Assembly (NCBI RefSeq): GCF_013386765.1
Contig: NZ_JACARE010000053.1
Span: forward strand, 25,210 to 89,209
Direction of reading: 5' to 3'
Length of the DNA: 64,000 nt
Source: Pseudomonas yamanorum
GTDB taxonomy: Bacteria; Pseudomonadota; Gammaproteobacteria; Pseudomonadales; Pseudomonadaceae
The first letter of the stretch is position 1, and each line of letters begins with the position of its first letter. The notes below the pieces were generated by a model. It was given only the letters and a program-made list of their open reading frames with translations, was not told the DNA's origin and ran no database searches. Below, one piece after another: positions 26,382 through 35,220 of the stretch. The translations under genes and the position numbers were made by a program.

Positions 26382-27416
26382 TCAGGCGGAATGCCGCTGA
26401 CTGCGGCGAAATTCCCCTGGGGTCTGGCTGTTCCAGCGCTTGAAGGCCCGTTGAAAGGCTTCCGCTGAAGCAAAACCCAGCAAATAGGCAATTTCACCGA
26501 ACGCCAGTTCGGTATCGCGAATGTAGGTCATGGCCAGGTCGCGGCGAGTGTCATTGAGAATCGCCCGGAACTGCGTCCCTTCTTCCGCCAGCTTGCGCCG
26601 CAAGGTCCAGGTCGGCAGTTTCAAACGTGCCGCCACTTCTTCCAGGTCGGGTTCCCGGCCACCATTGAGCATCGGCCCGAGCAACCGGGTAATGCGCTCG
26701 CGCAGGCTGCGGGTGCGCGTCAACTGCTCCAGTTCCCGTTCACACAACTGCACCAAGAGCTGCCAGGTACTCGGGCAATGTTCCGGGTTGCGCAGGGCCA
26801 GGGTCTGCTGGCTCAGGCGCAGTTGATTGTGCTCGGCGCCAAACTGGATCGGGCAGTCCCCCAGCACGCTGTAGTGCTCGCTGTAGTCGGGGGCCTGGAA
26901 CTCGATTTCGATACGCTGCGCCTGCACCGGTTGCACGCTCAGGCTCGACAATTGATGCAGCCAGCCGGCGATGATCGAGTCCACCACAAAGCGGTTATAG
27001 GCGTTGTACGGGCTGATGGAATAGAAGCGCAGCCAGGCGCCGTCGGCATCTTCGTGAAAACTCGACTGGCCACGATAGTTGGAACCGTACAAGGCTTCGA
27101 AACGCGTCAGGGTGCGGGCCGCTTCGCGCACGGTGGGCGCCTGGGCGGCGGCAACCCCGGCCAGGCCCGCCTGGCTCAAGCGGCTGAGCTGGCCCATGCG
27201 CAGGCCCAGGCCGGGGTCGCCGGTCAATTGGATGGCCGCAAAGCCCAGGCGCATATAGCGCGGGATCGACAGGCGTGCGCCAGCCTCGGCCAGGCGCGCC
27301 GGGTCGAGGCCGTATTGCAGCAGCAACGGTTGCGGGTCCAGGCCATGGCTCTGGATGGCATCGGCCAGGGTGTGGACAAAGCCCACCGACAAATCCCCCA
27401 GCCGCACCGGCTTCAT
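26382..27416 (-). CDS. AraC-family transcriptional regulator (OruR/ArgR-like layout)
   Basis: A 344-residue regulator with an N-terminal 'arabinose-binding' type ligand domain (residues about 20-200: GLRMGQLSRLSQAGLAG ...) and a C-terminal double HTH (about 240-335: VAARLKLPTWTLRRKLAEEG and IAYLLGFASAEAFQRAFKRW). Starts 4 bases after the stop of the upstream nitrilase-like gene on the same strand, so the two are co-transcribed. Target genes are unknown; candidates are its own operon or fadH. Confidence 0.88.
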   Translation of the reverse strand: MKPVRLGDLSVGFVHTLADAIQSHGLDPQPLLLQYGLDPARLAEAGARLSIPRYMRLGFAAIQLTGDPGLGLRMGQLSRLSQAGLAGVAAAQAPTVREAARTLTRFEALYGSNYRGQSSFHEDADGAWLRFYSISPYNAYNRFVVDSIIAGWLHQLSSLSVQPVQAQRIEIEFQAPDYSEHYSVLGDCPIQFGAEHNQLRLSQQTLALRNPEHCPSTWQLLVQLCERELEQLTRTRSLRERITRLLGPMLNGGREPDLEEVAARLKLPTWTLRRKLAEEGTQFRAILNDTRRDLAMTYIRDTELAFGEIAYLLGFASAEAFQRAFKRWNSQTPGEFRRSQRHSA

Positions 27417-27420
27417 CGTG

Positions 27421-28551
27421 TTACAGCCACACGTTCAGCAGGCGGGCGCCACGGGCATTGCCGTCGGCGAACACCTGGCCGTTGCTGCTGAGGAAGCTTT
27501 GCCCGGCGCTGCCCATGTCAAAGAACTGCCCGCGCAGGAACACGCTCATGCCGGCGGTGGCCTGGCTGATGGGTTGCTGGCTGATCAGGGTCAGGCGGTG
27601 CCAGGCTTCGCCTTCGCTCAGCTCTTCGGGCTTGAGGCTGATCTCCGGCGGCGTCGACACGCTTTTGAAGCCGCGCCATGGCTTGTCCCAGGTTTCGCGG
27701 CCAATCACGAACGCCGGCACGGCCACCAGCGTCGCACCTTGCTCGTTGAGCTTGCGGTAGTTGTCGGGGTACCAGCTGTCGCTGCCGATCAGGATGCCCA
27801 GGCGCCCGGCTGGAGTATCGACGACGCTGACGGTGTTTTCGTCGCCGGGTTCGATGAAGCCACGCTCGTCGAAAATCGGATAAAGCTGGCGTTGCGGCTG
27901 GCCCACCGCCAAGCCATCGCGGTCGAATACCACGCTGGTGTTGTACAGCGCGCCATGGCCGATCTGCAGTTGGCCCTGGCTTACGCTCGGGTTGGGCAGG
28001 GCGATGGAGCCGGCCACCAGAGTCACGCCGAACTCCTTGGCCAGGCCGCCGAACAACACCTGATAGTCACGGGCCATGGCCGGGGCCTTCATGCGCAGGT
28101 AGGCGTCGTCGATACGGTCATCGCCCTTGGCGCTGATCAACGCCCGCAGGAACAGCAGCGGGTTGCTCGCCGACAGCCAGTTCATCGCGTCCTTGAGGTT
28201 GGTGGCCTGATACAGCTCGTTCTTTTCGCCGCTGACCATCAGCCAGGTGCCGATATGTTCCGGCAGCACCACGATGGTCTTGTCGTTGACCAGGCCCTGG
28301 TCCCGGGCTTTTTGCAGGTAGGCCGCGAGCTTCAGGTGCAGGCGTTCAAGGCTCTGATAGTCGGCGGGGAACAGTTCCGGCTGGATGCCCAGCAGGTTGC
28401 CGCGGTCGGCGGGCACGCCTTCGTCGACGGCGAGGTTGATCCGCAGGTCGGACAGGTAGTGACCCACAGGACGCTCCTGGGTCCAGACCAGATAGGCGGA
28501 AACGGCGGCGACCAGGGCCATGATGAGGGTGAAGGCAAGAAGTTTACGCAT
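27421..28551 (-). CDS. Membrane-anchored nitrilase-fold protein without catalytic Cys/Lys
   Basis: A 376-residue protein with an N-terminal membrane anchor (LLAFTLIMALVAAVSAYLVW) and a carbon-nitrogen hydrolase fold. The catalytic Glu is kept (LPEHIGTW, Glu98). The Lys region reads QPQRQLYPIFDE (Gln at the Lys place, 220), and the nucleophile elbow reads ILIGSDSWYPDNYR (about 254-266), where active enzymes have ICYDxxFPExxR; the Cys is Gly256. It is therefore likely non-hydrolytic. The fold and anchor suggest a periplasmic or membrane-surface binding role. It is cotranscribed with the AraC regulator and is divergent from fadH. Confidence 0.72.
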   Translation of the reverse strand: MRKLLAFTLIMALVAAVSAYLVWTQERPVGHYLSDLRINLAVDEGVPADRGNLLGIQPELFPADYQSLERLHLKLAAYLQKARDQGLVNDKTIVVLPEHIGTWLMVSGEKNELYQATNLKDAMNWLSASNPLLFLRALISAKGDDRIDDAYLRMKAPAMARDYQVLFGGLAKEFGVTLVAGSIALPNPSVSQGQLQIGHGALYNTSVVFDRDGLAVGQPQRQLYPIFDERGFIEPGDENTVSVVDTPAGRLGILIGSDSWYPDNYRKLNEQGATLVAVPAFVIGRETWDKPWRGFKSVSTPPEISLKPEELSEGEAWHRLTLISQQPISQATAGMSVFLRGQFFDMGSAGQSFLSSNGQVFADGNARGARLLNVWL

Positions 28552-28762
28552 GGGAAAAAGACAACGGACCGGGTGCAGGGTTCGGTACCTAGGGTAGGGC
28601 CCATGTACGCAGTTGCCAAGGGGCGCTGCGCATTTGGATCAATAAGTTGTCAGTTACGGTCATTGAGCGGCAACCGGCAGCCTCTTAGTCTGTGGGACAT
28701 AAACCGATGGAGTGCCATTCGAGCGCTCCACGTCCCGTGATGATCCGTTGTGGAGCTGTACC

Positions 28763-30802
28763 ATGACCGCTGCTGCCTACCCGCACCTGCTGGCCCCGTT
28801 GGACCTGGGTTTTACCACCCTGCGTAACCGCACCCTGATGGGCTCGATGCACACCGGCCTTGAAGAGAAACCCGGCGGCTTCGAGCGCATGGCGGCGTAT
28901 TTTGCCGAGCGCGCCCGTGGCGGTGTGGGCCTGATGGTGACCGGCGGCATTGGCCCGAACGATGAAGGCGGCGTGTATGGCGGTGCAGCCAAGCTGACCA
29001 CCGACGAAGAAGCGCAAAAGCACAAGATCGTGACCCAGGCGGTGCACGAGGCGGGCGGCAAGATCTGCATGCAGATCCTCCACGCCGGGCGTTATGCCTA
29101 CAGCCCGAAACAGGTGGCACCGAGCGCTATCCAGGCGCCGATCAACCCGTTCAAGCCTAAAGAGCTGGACGAAGAGGGCATCGAAAAGCAGATCAACGAT
29201 TTCGTCACCTGCTCGTTGCTGGCCCAGGTTGCCGAGTACGACGGCGTGGAAATCATGGGGTCCGAAGGCTACTTCATTAACCAGTTCCTCGCGGCCCACA
29301 CCAACCACCGCACCGACCGTTGGGGCGGCAGCTACGAAAACCGCATGCGCCTGCCGGTGGAAATCGTGCGCCGGGTGCGCGACGCGGTAGGCCCGAACTT
29401 CATCATCATTTTCCGCCTGTCGATGCTCGACCTGGTGGAAGGCGGCAGCACCTGGGAAGAGATCGTGCAGTTGGCCAAGGCCATCGAGCAGGCCGGTGCG
29501 ACCCTCATCAACACCGGTATCGGCTGGCACGAAGCGCGCATCCCGACCATCGCCACCAAGGTGCCGCGTGGTGCGTTCAGCAAGGTCACCGCGAAGTTGC
29601 GTGGCGCGGTGCAGATTCCGCTGATCACCACCAACCGCATCAACACCCCGGAAATCGCCGAGCAGATCCTGGCCGAAGGCGATGCCGACATGGTCTCGAT
29701 GGCTCGCCCGTTCCTGGCCGACCCGGACTTCGTCAACAAGGCCGCCGAAGGCCGCGCCGATGAAATCAACACCTGCATCGGCTGCAACCAGGCGTGCCTG
29801 GACCACACCTTCGGCGGCAAGCTGACCACTTGCCTGGTCAACCCGCGTGCGTGCTACGAGACCGAGCTCAACTACTTGCCGGTCAAGCAGATCAAGAAAA
29901 TCGCCGTGGTGGGTGCCGGCCCTGCGGGTCTGGCGGCGGCCACCGTTGCCGCCGAGCGCGGGCACCAGGTGACCCTGTTCGATTCGGCCAGCGAGATCGG
30001 CGGCCAGTTCAACATCGCCAAGCGCGTGCCGGGCAAGGAAGAGTTTTTCGAAACCCTGCGCTACTTCAAACGCAAGTTGCAGACCACCCATGTCGAGCTG
30101 TGCCTGAACACCCGGGTCGACGTCGAGCAACTGGTGGCGGGCGGTTACGACGAGATCATCCTGGCTACCGGCATCGCGCCGCGTACGCCGGCGATCCCGG
30201 GCGTGGAAAACGCCAAGGTGCTGAGCTACCTGGACGTGATCCTGGAGCGCAAGCCGGTGGGCCATCGCGTGGCGGTGATCGGTGCCGGCGGTATCGGGTT
30301 TGACGTGTCGGAATTCCTCGTGCACCAGGGCGTGTCCACCAGCCTGGACCGCGAGGCGTTCTGGAAAGAGTGGGGCATCGACACCCACCTGGAAGCCCGC
30401 GGCGGTGTGGCCGGGATCAAGCCCGAGCGCCACGCGCCGGCACGCGAAGTGTTCCTGTTGCAGCGCAAGGCTTCCAAGGTTGGCGACGGCCTGGGCAAGA
30501 CCACCGGCTGGATTCACCGCACTGGCTTGAAGAACAAGCAGGTGCAAATGCTCAACAGCGTCGAGTACCTGAAGATCGACGACGAAGGCCTGCACATCCG
30601 CATCGGCGCCGAGGGTGAGCCGAAGGTGCTGGCGGTGGACAACATCGTTATCTGCGCCGGCCAGGACCCGCTGCGGGAATTGCAGGACGGCCTGTTGGCT
30701 GCCGGGCAGAACGTGCACCTGATCGGCGGTGCCGATGTGGCGGCCGAGCTGGATGCCAAGCGCGCCATCAACCAGGGTTCGCGCCTGGCTGCCGAGCTGT
30801 AA
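28763..30802 (+). CDS. fadH: NADPH-dependent 2,4-dienoyl-CoA reductase
   Basis: Flavin/iron-sulfur enzyme that reduces 2,4-dienoyl-CoA during beta-oxidation of unsaturated fatty acids. The 679-residue product has an N-terminal FMN TIM barrel of the old yellow enzyme type (LHAGRYAYSP; NRTDRWGGSYENR), the 4Fe-4S cluster region (CIGCNQACLDH ... TCLVNP), then FAD (GAGPAGLAAA) and NADPH (GAGGIGFDVSEF) domains. ATG 28763 is chosen because GGAG lies 8 bases upstream and MTAAAYPHLLAPL is the family start; the frame is open 17 codons further. Confidence 0.96.
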   Translation: MTAAAYPHLLAPLDLGFTTLRNRTLMGSMHTGLEEKPGGFERMAAYFAERARGGVGLMVTGGIGPNDEGGVYGGAAKLTTDEEAQKHKIVTQAVHEAGGKICMQILHAGRYAYSPKQVAPSAIQAPINPFKPKELDEEGIEKQINDFVTCSLLAQVAEYDGVEIMGSEGYFINQFLAAHTNHRTDRWGGSYENRMRLPVEIVRRVRDAVGPNFIIIFRLSMLDLVEGGSTWEEIVQLAKAIEQAGATLINTGIGWHEARIPTIATKVPRGAFSKVTAKLRGAVQIPLITTNRINTPEIAEQILAEGDADMVSMARPFLADPDFVNKAAEGRADEINTCIGCNQACLDHTFGGKLTTCLVNPRACYETELNYLPVKQIKKIAVVGAGPAGLAAATVAAERGHQVTLFDSASEIGGQFNIAKRVPGKEEFFETLRYFKRKLQTTHVELCLNTRVDVEQLVAGGYDEIILATGIAPRTPAIPGVENAKVLSYLDVILERKPVGHRVAVIGAGGIGFDVSEFLVHQGVSTSLDREAFWKEWGIDTHLEARGGVAGIKPERHAPAREVFLLQRKASKVGDGLGKTTGWIHRTGLKNKQVQMLNSVEYLKIDDEGLHIRIGAEGEPKVLAVDNIVICAGQDPLRELQDGLLAAGQNVHLIGGADVAAELDAKRAINQGSRLAAEL

Positions 30803-30810
30803 AATCCCCC

Positions 30811-30840
30811 AAGGGGCGGTGGTAGACTACCGCCCCTTTT
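30811..30840 (+). terminator. fadH terminator
   Basis: AAGGGGCGGT (30811-30820) pairs with ACCGCCCCTT (30829-30838), ending in a TTTT run. Strong intrinsic terminator right after fadH. Confidence 0.88.
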
Positions 30841-30859
30841 CTTGTGCAGAACTGCCCTC

Positions 30860-31759
30860 ATGGGTCCTTTCGACTGGCTTCCTTACGCGCCCCTTGAACC
30901 CCTGAAGCTGGACTGGATGGGGTCGGTGGAGGTGGCTGTGTTGCGCCTGGACCGTATCGACCCGCTGATCAGCGGCAACAAGTGGTTCAAGCTTACCGAG
31001 CACCTGGTTCAAGGCCGGGAAGCCGGTGCCCGCGGGATCATCAGCCTGGGCGGCGCTTACTCCAATCACCTGCATGCACTGGCGGCGGCCGGGAAACGCT
31101 TCGGCTTTCCTACCGTTGGCCTGCTGCGTGGCCATCCGCAAGACACCCCCACAGTGCTCGACCTCAAAGCCTTTGGCATGCAGTTGCATTGGTTGGGGTA
31201 CGGCGGCTATCGCGCGCGTAACGAGCCGGACTTCTGGCTGCCGTGGCGCGAGCAGTATCCACACCTGCATCCGGTGCCCGAAGGTGGCGGTGGCCTGGCC
31301 GGTGCGTTGGGCTGCGGGGTGTTGGTGAGTCAGGCGCGGGCGCAATTAAGCGGGCTGGGCTGGGCGGACTATCACGGTTGGTGGCTGGCGGCGGGCACCG
31401 GCACCACGCTGGCGGGATTGGTATTGGCGGAGGCGGGCGCGCATCCGGTGTATGGCGCGCTGGCGGTGCCTGACGACCACGGGGTGGCGCAGCAGGTACA
31501 GGCGCTGGTGCAGGACGGTTATGAGTTGCTGGACGCAAGCCGGGGCGGCTTTGCCAAGGTTGATCCGCAGTTGCTGACCTTTATCGACGCCACCGAGCAA
31601 GCCTGTGGCCTGCCGCTGGAGCCGCTGTACACCGGCAAGGCGTTACTGGCGTTGAAGCAGCGGATTGAGGCGGGGCACTTCGCTCCCGGCACCCGCCTGA
31701 TCTTCGTCCACACCGGCGGCTTGCAAGGCCGCCGGGGTTTCCCTGTTGCACCCGGTTAA
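30860..31759 (+). CDS. PLP-dependent ACC deaminase/D-cysteine desulfhydrase family enzyme
   Basis: A 299-residue fold-type II PLP enzyme. The PLP Lys is in SGNKWFKL (about 41-48), followed by SLGGAYSNHLHALAAAG (substrate/PLP phosphate contacts) and a C-terminal FVHTGGLQG motif typical of the family. Members act on D-cysteine or 1-aminocyclopropane-1-carboxylate. Key ACC-deaminase-specific residues cannot be assigned safely by eye, so the substrate is open. ATG 30860 is used; a TTG 18 bases upstream is open. No strong ribosome site is visible. Confidence 0.82.
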   Translation: MGPFDWLPYAPLEPLKLDWMGSVEVAVLRLDRIDPLISGNKWFKLTEHLVQGREAGARGIISLGGAYSNHLHALAAAGKRFGFPTVGLLRGHPQDTPTVLDLKAFGMQLHWLGYGGYRARNEPDFWLPWREQYPHLHPVPEGGGGLAGALGCGVLVSQARAQLSGLGWADYHGWWLAAGTGTTLAGLVLAEAGAHPVYGALAVPDDHGVAQQVQALVQDGYELLDASRGGFAKVDPQLLTFIDATEQACGLPLEPLYTGKALLALKQRIEAGHFAPGTRLIFVHTGGLQGRRGFPVAPG

Positions 31760-31760
31760 T

Positions 31761-31845
31761 GTAGGAGCTGGCTTGCCTGCGATGCAGACACCTCGGTGTA
31801 TCAGTGGCACCGAGGTGATGCTATCGCAGGCAAGCCAGCTCCCAC
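31761..31845. repeat. REPIN with inner hairpin
   Basis: GTAGGAGCTGGCTTGCCTGC... (31761-31783) inverted at 31823-31845, with an inner CACCTCGGTG/CACCGAGGTG stem. Lies between the PLP enzyme and cytochrome b561 genes (convergent). Confidence 0.85.
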
Positions 31846-31876
31846 ACAAGCCAGCTGCCACATTCAATCCGGGGGT

Positions 31877-32437
31877 TTACTGAATGCTCCCTCTCTTGCC
31901 CGGCATCATCCGCAGCGCGGTGTTATCGCGCAGGATGTAATGGTGAACGATCGCGGCCAACGCATGCAGCCCGATCAGCCAGTAACCGATCTTGCCGAAC
32001 AGCACGTGCCAGTGCTCAATCTCCTTGGCCAGGGCTTTGTTTTCGGCAATCAGCGGCGGCAACTCGATGCCGTAGAACATCACCGAATGCCCCTCGGCAC
32101 TGACGATCAGCCAGCCGGCGATGGGCATGCCGATCATCAAGGCGTACAGCGCCATGTGCATCAGGGTGGCAAGGAGGGTTTGCCATTGCGGCGGCGCCGG
32201 CACGATCTTCGGTGCCACACCCAGGCTGCGGGCGAACAACCGTAGCCACACCAGCACAAACACGGTCAGGCCGAACATGAAGTGCATTTCCACGATCAAC
32301 GTACGGCCGCCGCTGCCTTTGGGAAACTGCCCGCGCAACTCAATGCAGGCGTAGACCACCGCCAGCAGCACCACCATCAGCCAGTGCAACGCAATCGACA
32401 TGGTGCTGTAACGTGTATCGGAATTTTTCCAGGGCAT
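31877..32437 (-). CDS. Cytochrome b561 family protein
   Basis: A 186-residue, four-helix di-heme membrane protein, probably a quinol-linked electron carrier at the inner membrane. His residues expected for heme ligation: ALHWLM, VEMHFMFG, LMHMALYALM, and the late HALAAIVHHYI. ATG 32437 (MPWKNSDTRYS) is preferred because AGGAAG lies about 8 bases upstream; the ATG at 32452 would overlap this ribosome site. Its partner enzyme is not apparent here. Confidence 0.85.
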   Translation of the reverse strand: MPWKNSDTRYSTMSIALHWLMVVLLAVVYACIELRGQFPKGSGGRTLIVEMHFMFGLTVFVLVWLRLFARSLGVAPKIVPAPPQWQTLLATLMHMALYALMIGMPIAGWLIVSAEGHSVMFYGIELPPLIAENKALAKEIEHWHVLFGKIGYWLIGLHALAAIVHHYILRDNTALRMMPGKRGSIQ

Positions 32438-32452
32438 CGCTTTCTTCCTCAC

Positions 32453-33136
32453 TCATCAGGGCAAACCTCCGTTCTTTCGCGACGGAGTCCTTTCAATGTA
32501 AGCCTGTTTTAGCTTGTTTGCTCGGGGTCGGTCAGTTTTTTGTGAATCGGCTTTGTCATGTTGGGCAATGCCGGCGTCGGAAACGAGACTTGAGAAATGG
32601 GCAGGTACTCATACGGACCTGTAGGATTTTTTCTATTAAACGTGAATTAAATAAACCATCTATTGGAAGAGTTAATACCTTGCCTTATTACTATGTGGTC
32701 GTGCGGGGTTTCCAGATGTTGAAAGTTGGCGAGTTTTAGTGTGATAAGTTTTTTTTGAAAGGAAATATAGTAAATGAAAGTGTCTGTATGTTCTCTTAAT
32801 TTGTGCTGGGTCGGCAGGTGCTGAGCATTCAGACGTTTTTTTACGGAAATGAGGGGGGCGGCGTGTACTTCTGGGAAACTGTCCATGGTTAGTTGTTGAC
32901 TAAGTGTTTTAATTGAAACCTCTCTGGATGTGACGATGCTTCCCGTTTAGGCGTAGGACGGCGACATATCCTGTTGAGTAGATGAATTGGATGATAGAGC
33001 GAATTCGTGGGATCGTGGGTTTGTCCTACTTTGGACGGTGTAAGAGCGGTAGTTGTTGCCTGCTGCGAGGTGAGTTTCAGTGGGCGTTGTCGCAAAGTGA
33101 TGCATAACTTAATATTACTTGTTTTCTGGAGTTTAA
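32453..33136. other. AT-rich intergenic region, no supported gene
   Basis: About 680 bases with base composition visibly richer in A/T than the rest of the window. Several open frames exist on both strands, but none has a good ribosome site plus a recognisable protein. No REP element, tRNA, integrase or IS end was seen. It leads into the two AT-rich paralogous genes and probably belongs to the same acquired segment. Confidence 0.6.
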
Positions 33137-34051
33137 ATGATTAATTCTTTGTCGGTGCGTGCCGCTGAAAAATATAAAGTCGAATCAGCGTTGCAGGGTT
33201 GGTCTGCTTCAGCAGCAAAAAGTGCTGATCCTGTCGGGTCGAGCTTGATTAGTGCCCCATTGACTGGAGAACTTGGGAGTATTAAAACCCAGGAGCAAAT
33301 CGCCTCTTTATTGCCCCTGCTAAGTGCACTGATTGCGTCCCTGAATCAGACGTTTAACAGTAAGCCGAAGGCGGTAGATGTGTCCGTCAATAATCGCTTG
33401 CTGAAGGATAAGTTGATGGCAGAAACAATTGACAAGACAGCGCCAGTGACGCCTAAGTTTGAAAATTATCCAGGGTTTTCCAATAAAAAAGTAGGGGAGG
33501 TGCCAGATAATATTTGGAACGGTGTTATGTTTGGTACCCAGAAAAATGAAGCCACGCTTTCGGTAATCAAGGCTGCAATGACGAAGTATGGCCAAAGCCC
33601 GTTGGGGATATATAAAAGCGTGGAAATTACCAGTAAGGGGTATGACATCGTAATGAGGGACGGGTTTAAGCTCAGCATTACATTTCAGGAGCTTGGGCAT
33701 GCGCGAAGGGCATCGAGGTACTCTAATTTCGATATAGGAATGGGCAGGGACGTGGTCTTCCTGTACGCGGTGAGCACCAAGCGAGCGCAAATTGAAAATA
33801 AGTACGGTGATACTGAAAAAGGCCATGATGAAGCAATTCAGTTTATGAATGCCCGGCTGGACCCGATGCTCGGTTTCAAACTTTTGGGGTTGGAAGGGGA
33901 CTTGCGTCCTACTACCTATGAGAAGCTCATAGCGGGCGGTGTGGGTATCGTTGTAGATGGTAATACAAATTTTGCGTTCGAGGGAAAGAGGGACGGGTGT
34001 ACAAGAAAGACTAAGTTTTTTAACAATGGGACGTATTTTGAACTGGTTTGA
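33137..34051 (+). CDS. Unrecognised protein A of a tandem paralogous pair
   Basis: A 304-residue protein from an AT-rich gene, with codons (AAT, AAA, TTT, GGG runs) unlike the flanking genes. Start ATG 33137 has GGAG 5 bases upstream. No signal peptide. Residues 1-50 are Ser/Ala/Thr-rich and probably flexible; 55-75 are hydrophobic-amphipathic (IASLLPLLSALIASLNQ); 120-304 form the domain shared with the next gene (KYGQSPLGIYKSV at 150-162, then YDIVMRDGFKLSI). The profile (no Sec signal, flexible N-terminus, amphipathic helix, isolated AT-rich locus) is what type III or similar secreted effectors show, but this is inference: no hrp-box-like GGAACC...CCAC site was found upstream. Confidence 0.75.
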   Translation: MINSLSVRAAEKYKVESALQGWSASAAKSADPVGSSLISAPLTGELGSIKTQEQIASLLPLLSALIASLNQTFNSKPKAVDVSVNNRLLKDKLMAETIDKTAPVTPKFENYPGFSNKKVGEVPDNIWNGVMFGTQKNEATLSVIKAAMTKYGQSPLGIYKSVEITSKGYDIVMRDGFKLSITFQELGHARRASRYSNFDIGMGRDVVFLYAVSTKRAQIENKYGDTEKGHDEAIQFMNARLDPMLGFKLLGLEGDLRPTTYEKLIAGGVGIVVDGNTNFAFEGKRDGCTRKTKFFNNGTYFELV

Positions 34052-34107
34052 TCGATTCTACGTCATTTTGCAAAAAAAGAAATATTATAATTAATGCGAG
34101 GTAAAAA

Positions 34108-35085
34108 ATGAGTGGTATTTCAACGTCCTGCACTGCCAGTCAGGCAGTTAATAATGAATGTTTAAGTCTTTCACGTCCTCATGAATTTTCTGTTCCTGGC
34201 AAGCCGTCAGTGAACCCTATGAGTTCTAATGTGGAGGTGTTGCGTGGACCATTGGTCAATCAGCCATCTGCGGCAACGCCGGGTATAGCAGAAACTTTGG
34301 TTAGCCTCGTCACTCTGTTGATGTCCCTTGTTGAATCTTTGCAGAATTCACTCCTAGGCGACGAGAAGAGGACTGATCAGAAAACCACTGTGAATTCAAA
34401 TAATAACACTGGGGGTATACACCCGGTGAACAAAGAGGTGCCGGTAGTTAATGTGAAGAGCGAGCGAATCTCGGGTATTTCCGGCAGGCCGGTGGGTGAG
34501 AAACCCACTGATGTGTGGCATGGGGTAACTGAAGGGGTCAAGCATACTAGTCATTATCTTTCAGGCATAAAGGCGGCAATGGAGAAGTATGGCCAGAGCC
34601 CACTTGGAATATATAAAAGCGTCACTGAATCTGCTGATGCTTACGTGATTGAAATGAGAGATGGTTATAAAGTTACTTTGACTAAAAAGGAGCTTGAACA
34701 CGCTCGATTGGCCTTGGACTTCCGAGGGACGGACCCTGGGATGATTCAAGACGCGAAGTTTATGTATGCGGTGACCGCCAAACGAGTCCAAGACATAGAA
34801 AGCTCAGCATACACGCGCGAAAGTTTTGAATGGGCGTTGGAGAGCATGGGAGACTCGCTGGTTCTACATGGGTTGGAACGTTTAGGCTTGGGTGGACAGG
34901 TGCGTCCAGTGACGTGGCAAGAGCTTGAAGCCAAAGGTGGTATTGGAGTGGTAGGCGTAGGGGACCATGGGTCGCTGATGAAGGGAGGCTATGTGGATAT
35001 GTTCGGACCCAGCAAATTAAAGGAAGTGAGCACTTACGGCCATGGCGGTCTGTCATTCACTCACCGTGCATTCGAATTGATTTAG
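34108..35085 (+). CDS. Unrecognised protein B of a tandem paralogous pair
   Basis: A 325-residue paralogue of the preceding protein, 56 bases downstream, with GAGG 6 bases before ATG 34108. It shares KYGQSPLGIYKSV (160-172), then Y.I.MRDGYK, an EL.HAR motif, AKFMYAVTAKRVQ, and the G-L...RPVTW-EL...GGIGVV part near the end. The N-terminal 130 residues differ in sequence but have the same layout: Ser/Asn-rich start, an amphipathic hydrophobic stretch (ETLVSLVTLLMSLVESLQN, about 62-80), then a polar linker. The gene ends with a strong terminator. I do not recognise a family; candidate secreted effector or toxin pair. Confidence 0.75.
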   Translation: MSGISTSCTASQAVNNECLSLSRPHEFSVPGKPSVNPMSSNVEVLRGPLVNQPSAATPGIAETLVSLVTLLMSLVESLQNSLLGDEKRTDQKTTVNSNNNTGGIHPVNKEVPVVNVKSERISGISGRPVGEKPTDVWHGVTEGVKHTSHYLSGIKAAMEKYGQSPLGIYKSVTESADAYVIEMRDGYKVTLTKKELEHARLALDFRGTDPGMIQDAKFMYAVTAKRVQDIESSAYTRESFEWALESMGDSLVLHGLERLGLGGQVRPVTWQELEAKGGIGVVGVGDHGSLMKGGYVDMFGPSKLKEVSTYGHGGLSFTHRAFELI

Positions 35086-35154
35086 TTGTACTGCTTACAA
35101 CTCGCTGGAGACTTCTTTTATTGAGAGTCCGATGGCAAGAATGAATGATTCATT

Positions 35155-35186
35155 TCTCACCTTGCAGGGGCAAGGTGAGATTTTTT
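35155..35186 (+). terminator. Terminator closing the AT-rich pair
   Basis: TCTCACCTTG (35155-35164) and CAAGGTGAGA (35171-35180) followed by TTTTTT. Strong. Confidence 0.9.
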
Positions 35187-35220
35187 GCTTTGCAAGCGCT
35201 TTTCACCTGCTGGCTGGGTA

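Noticed and set aside
28685..30718. 677-codon minus-strand frame over fadH
   Set aside because: Shadow of fadH, which has all expected cofactor motifs.
32647..33095. Short minus-strand frames of 79 and 68 codons in the AT-rich gap
   Set aside because: No ribosome site, no recognisable sequence, and open frames are common by chance in AT-rich DNA.
32880..33136. Search for an hrp-box (GGAACC...CCAC) before the AT-rich pair
   Set aside because: No convincing match, so no direct evidence for type III regulation.
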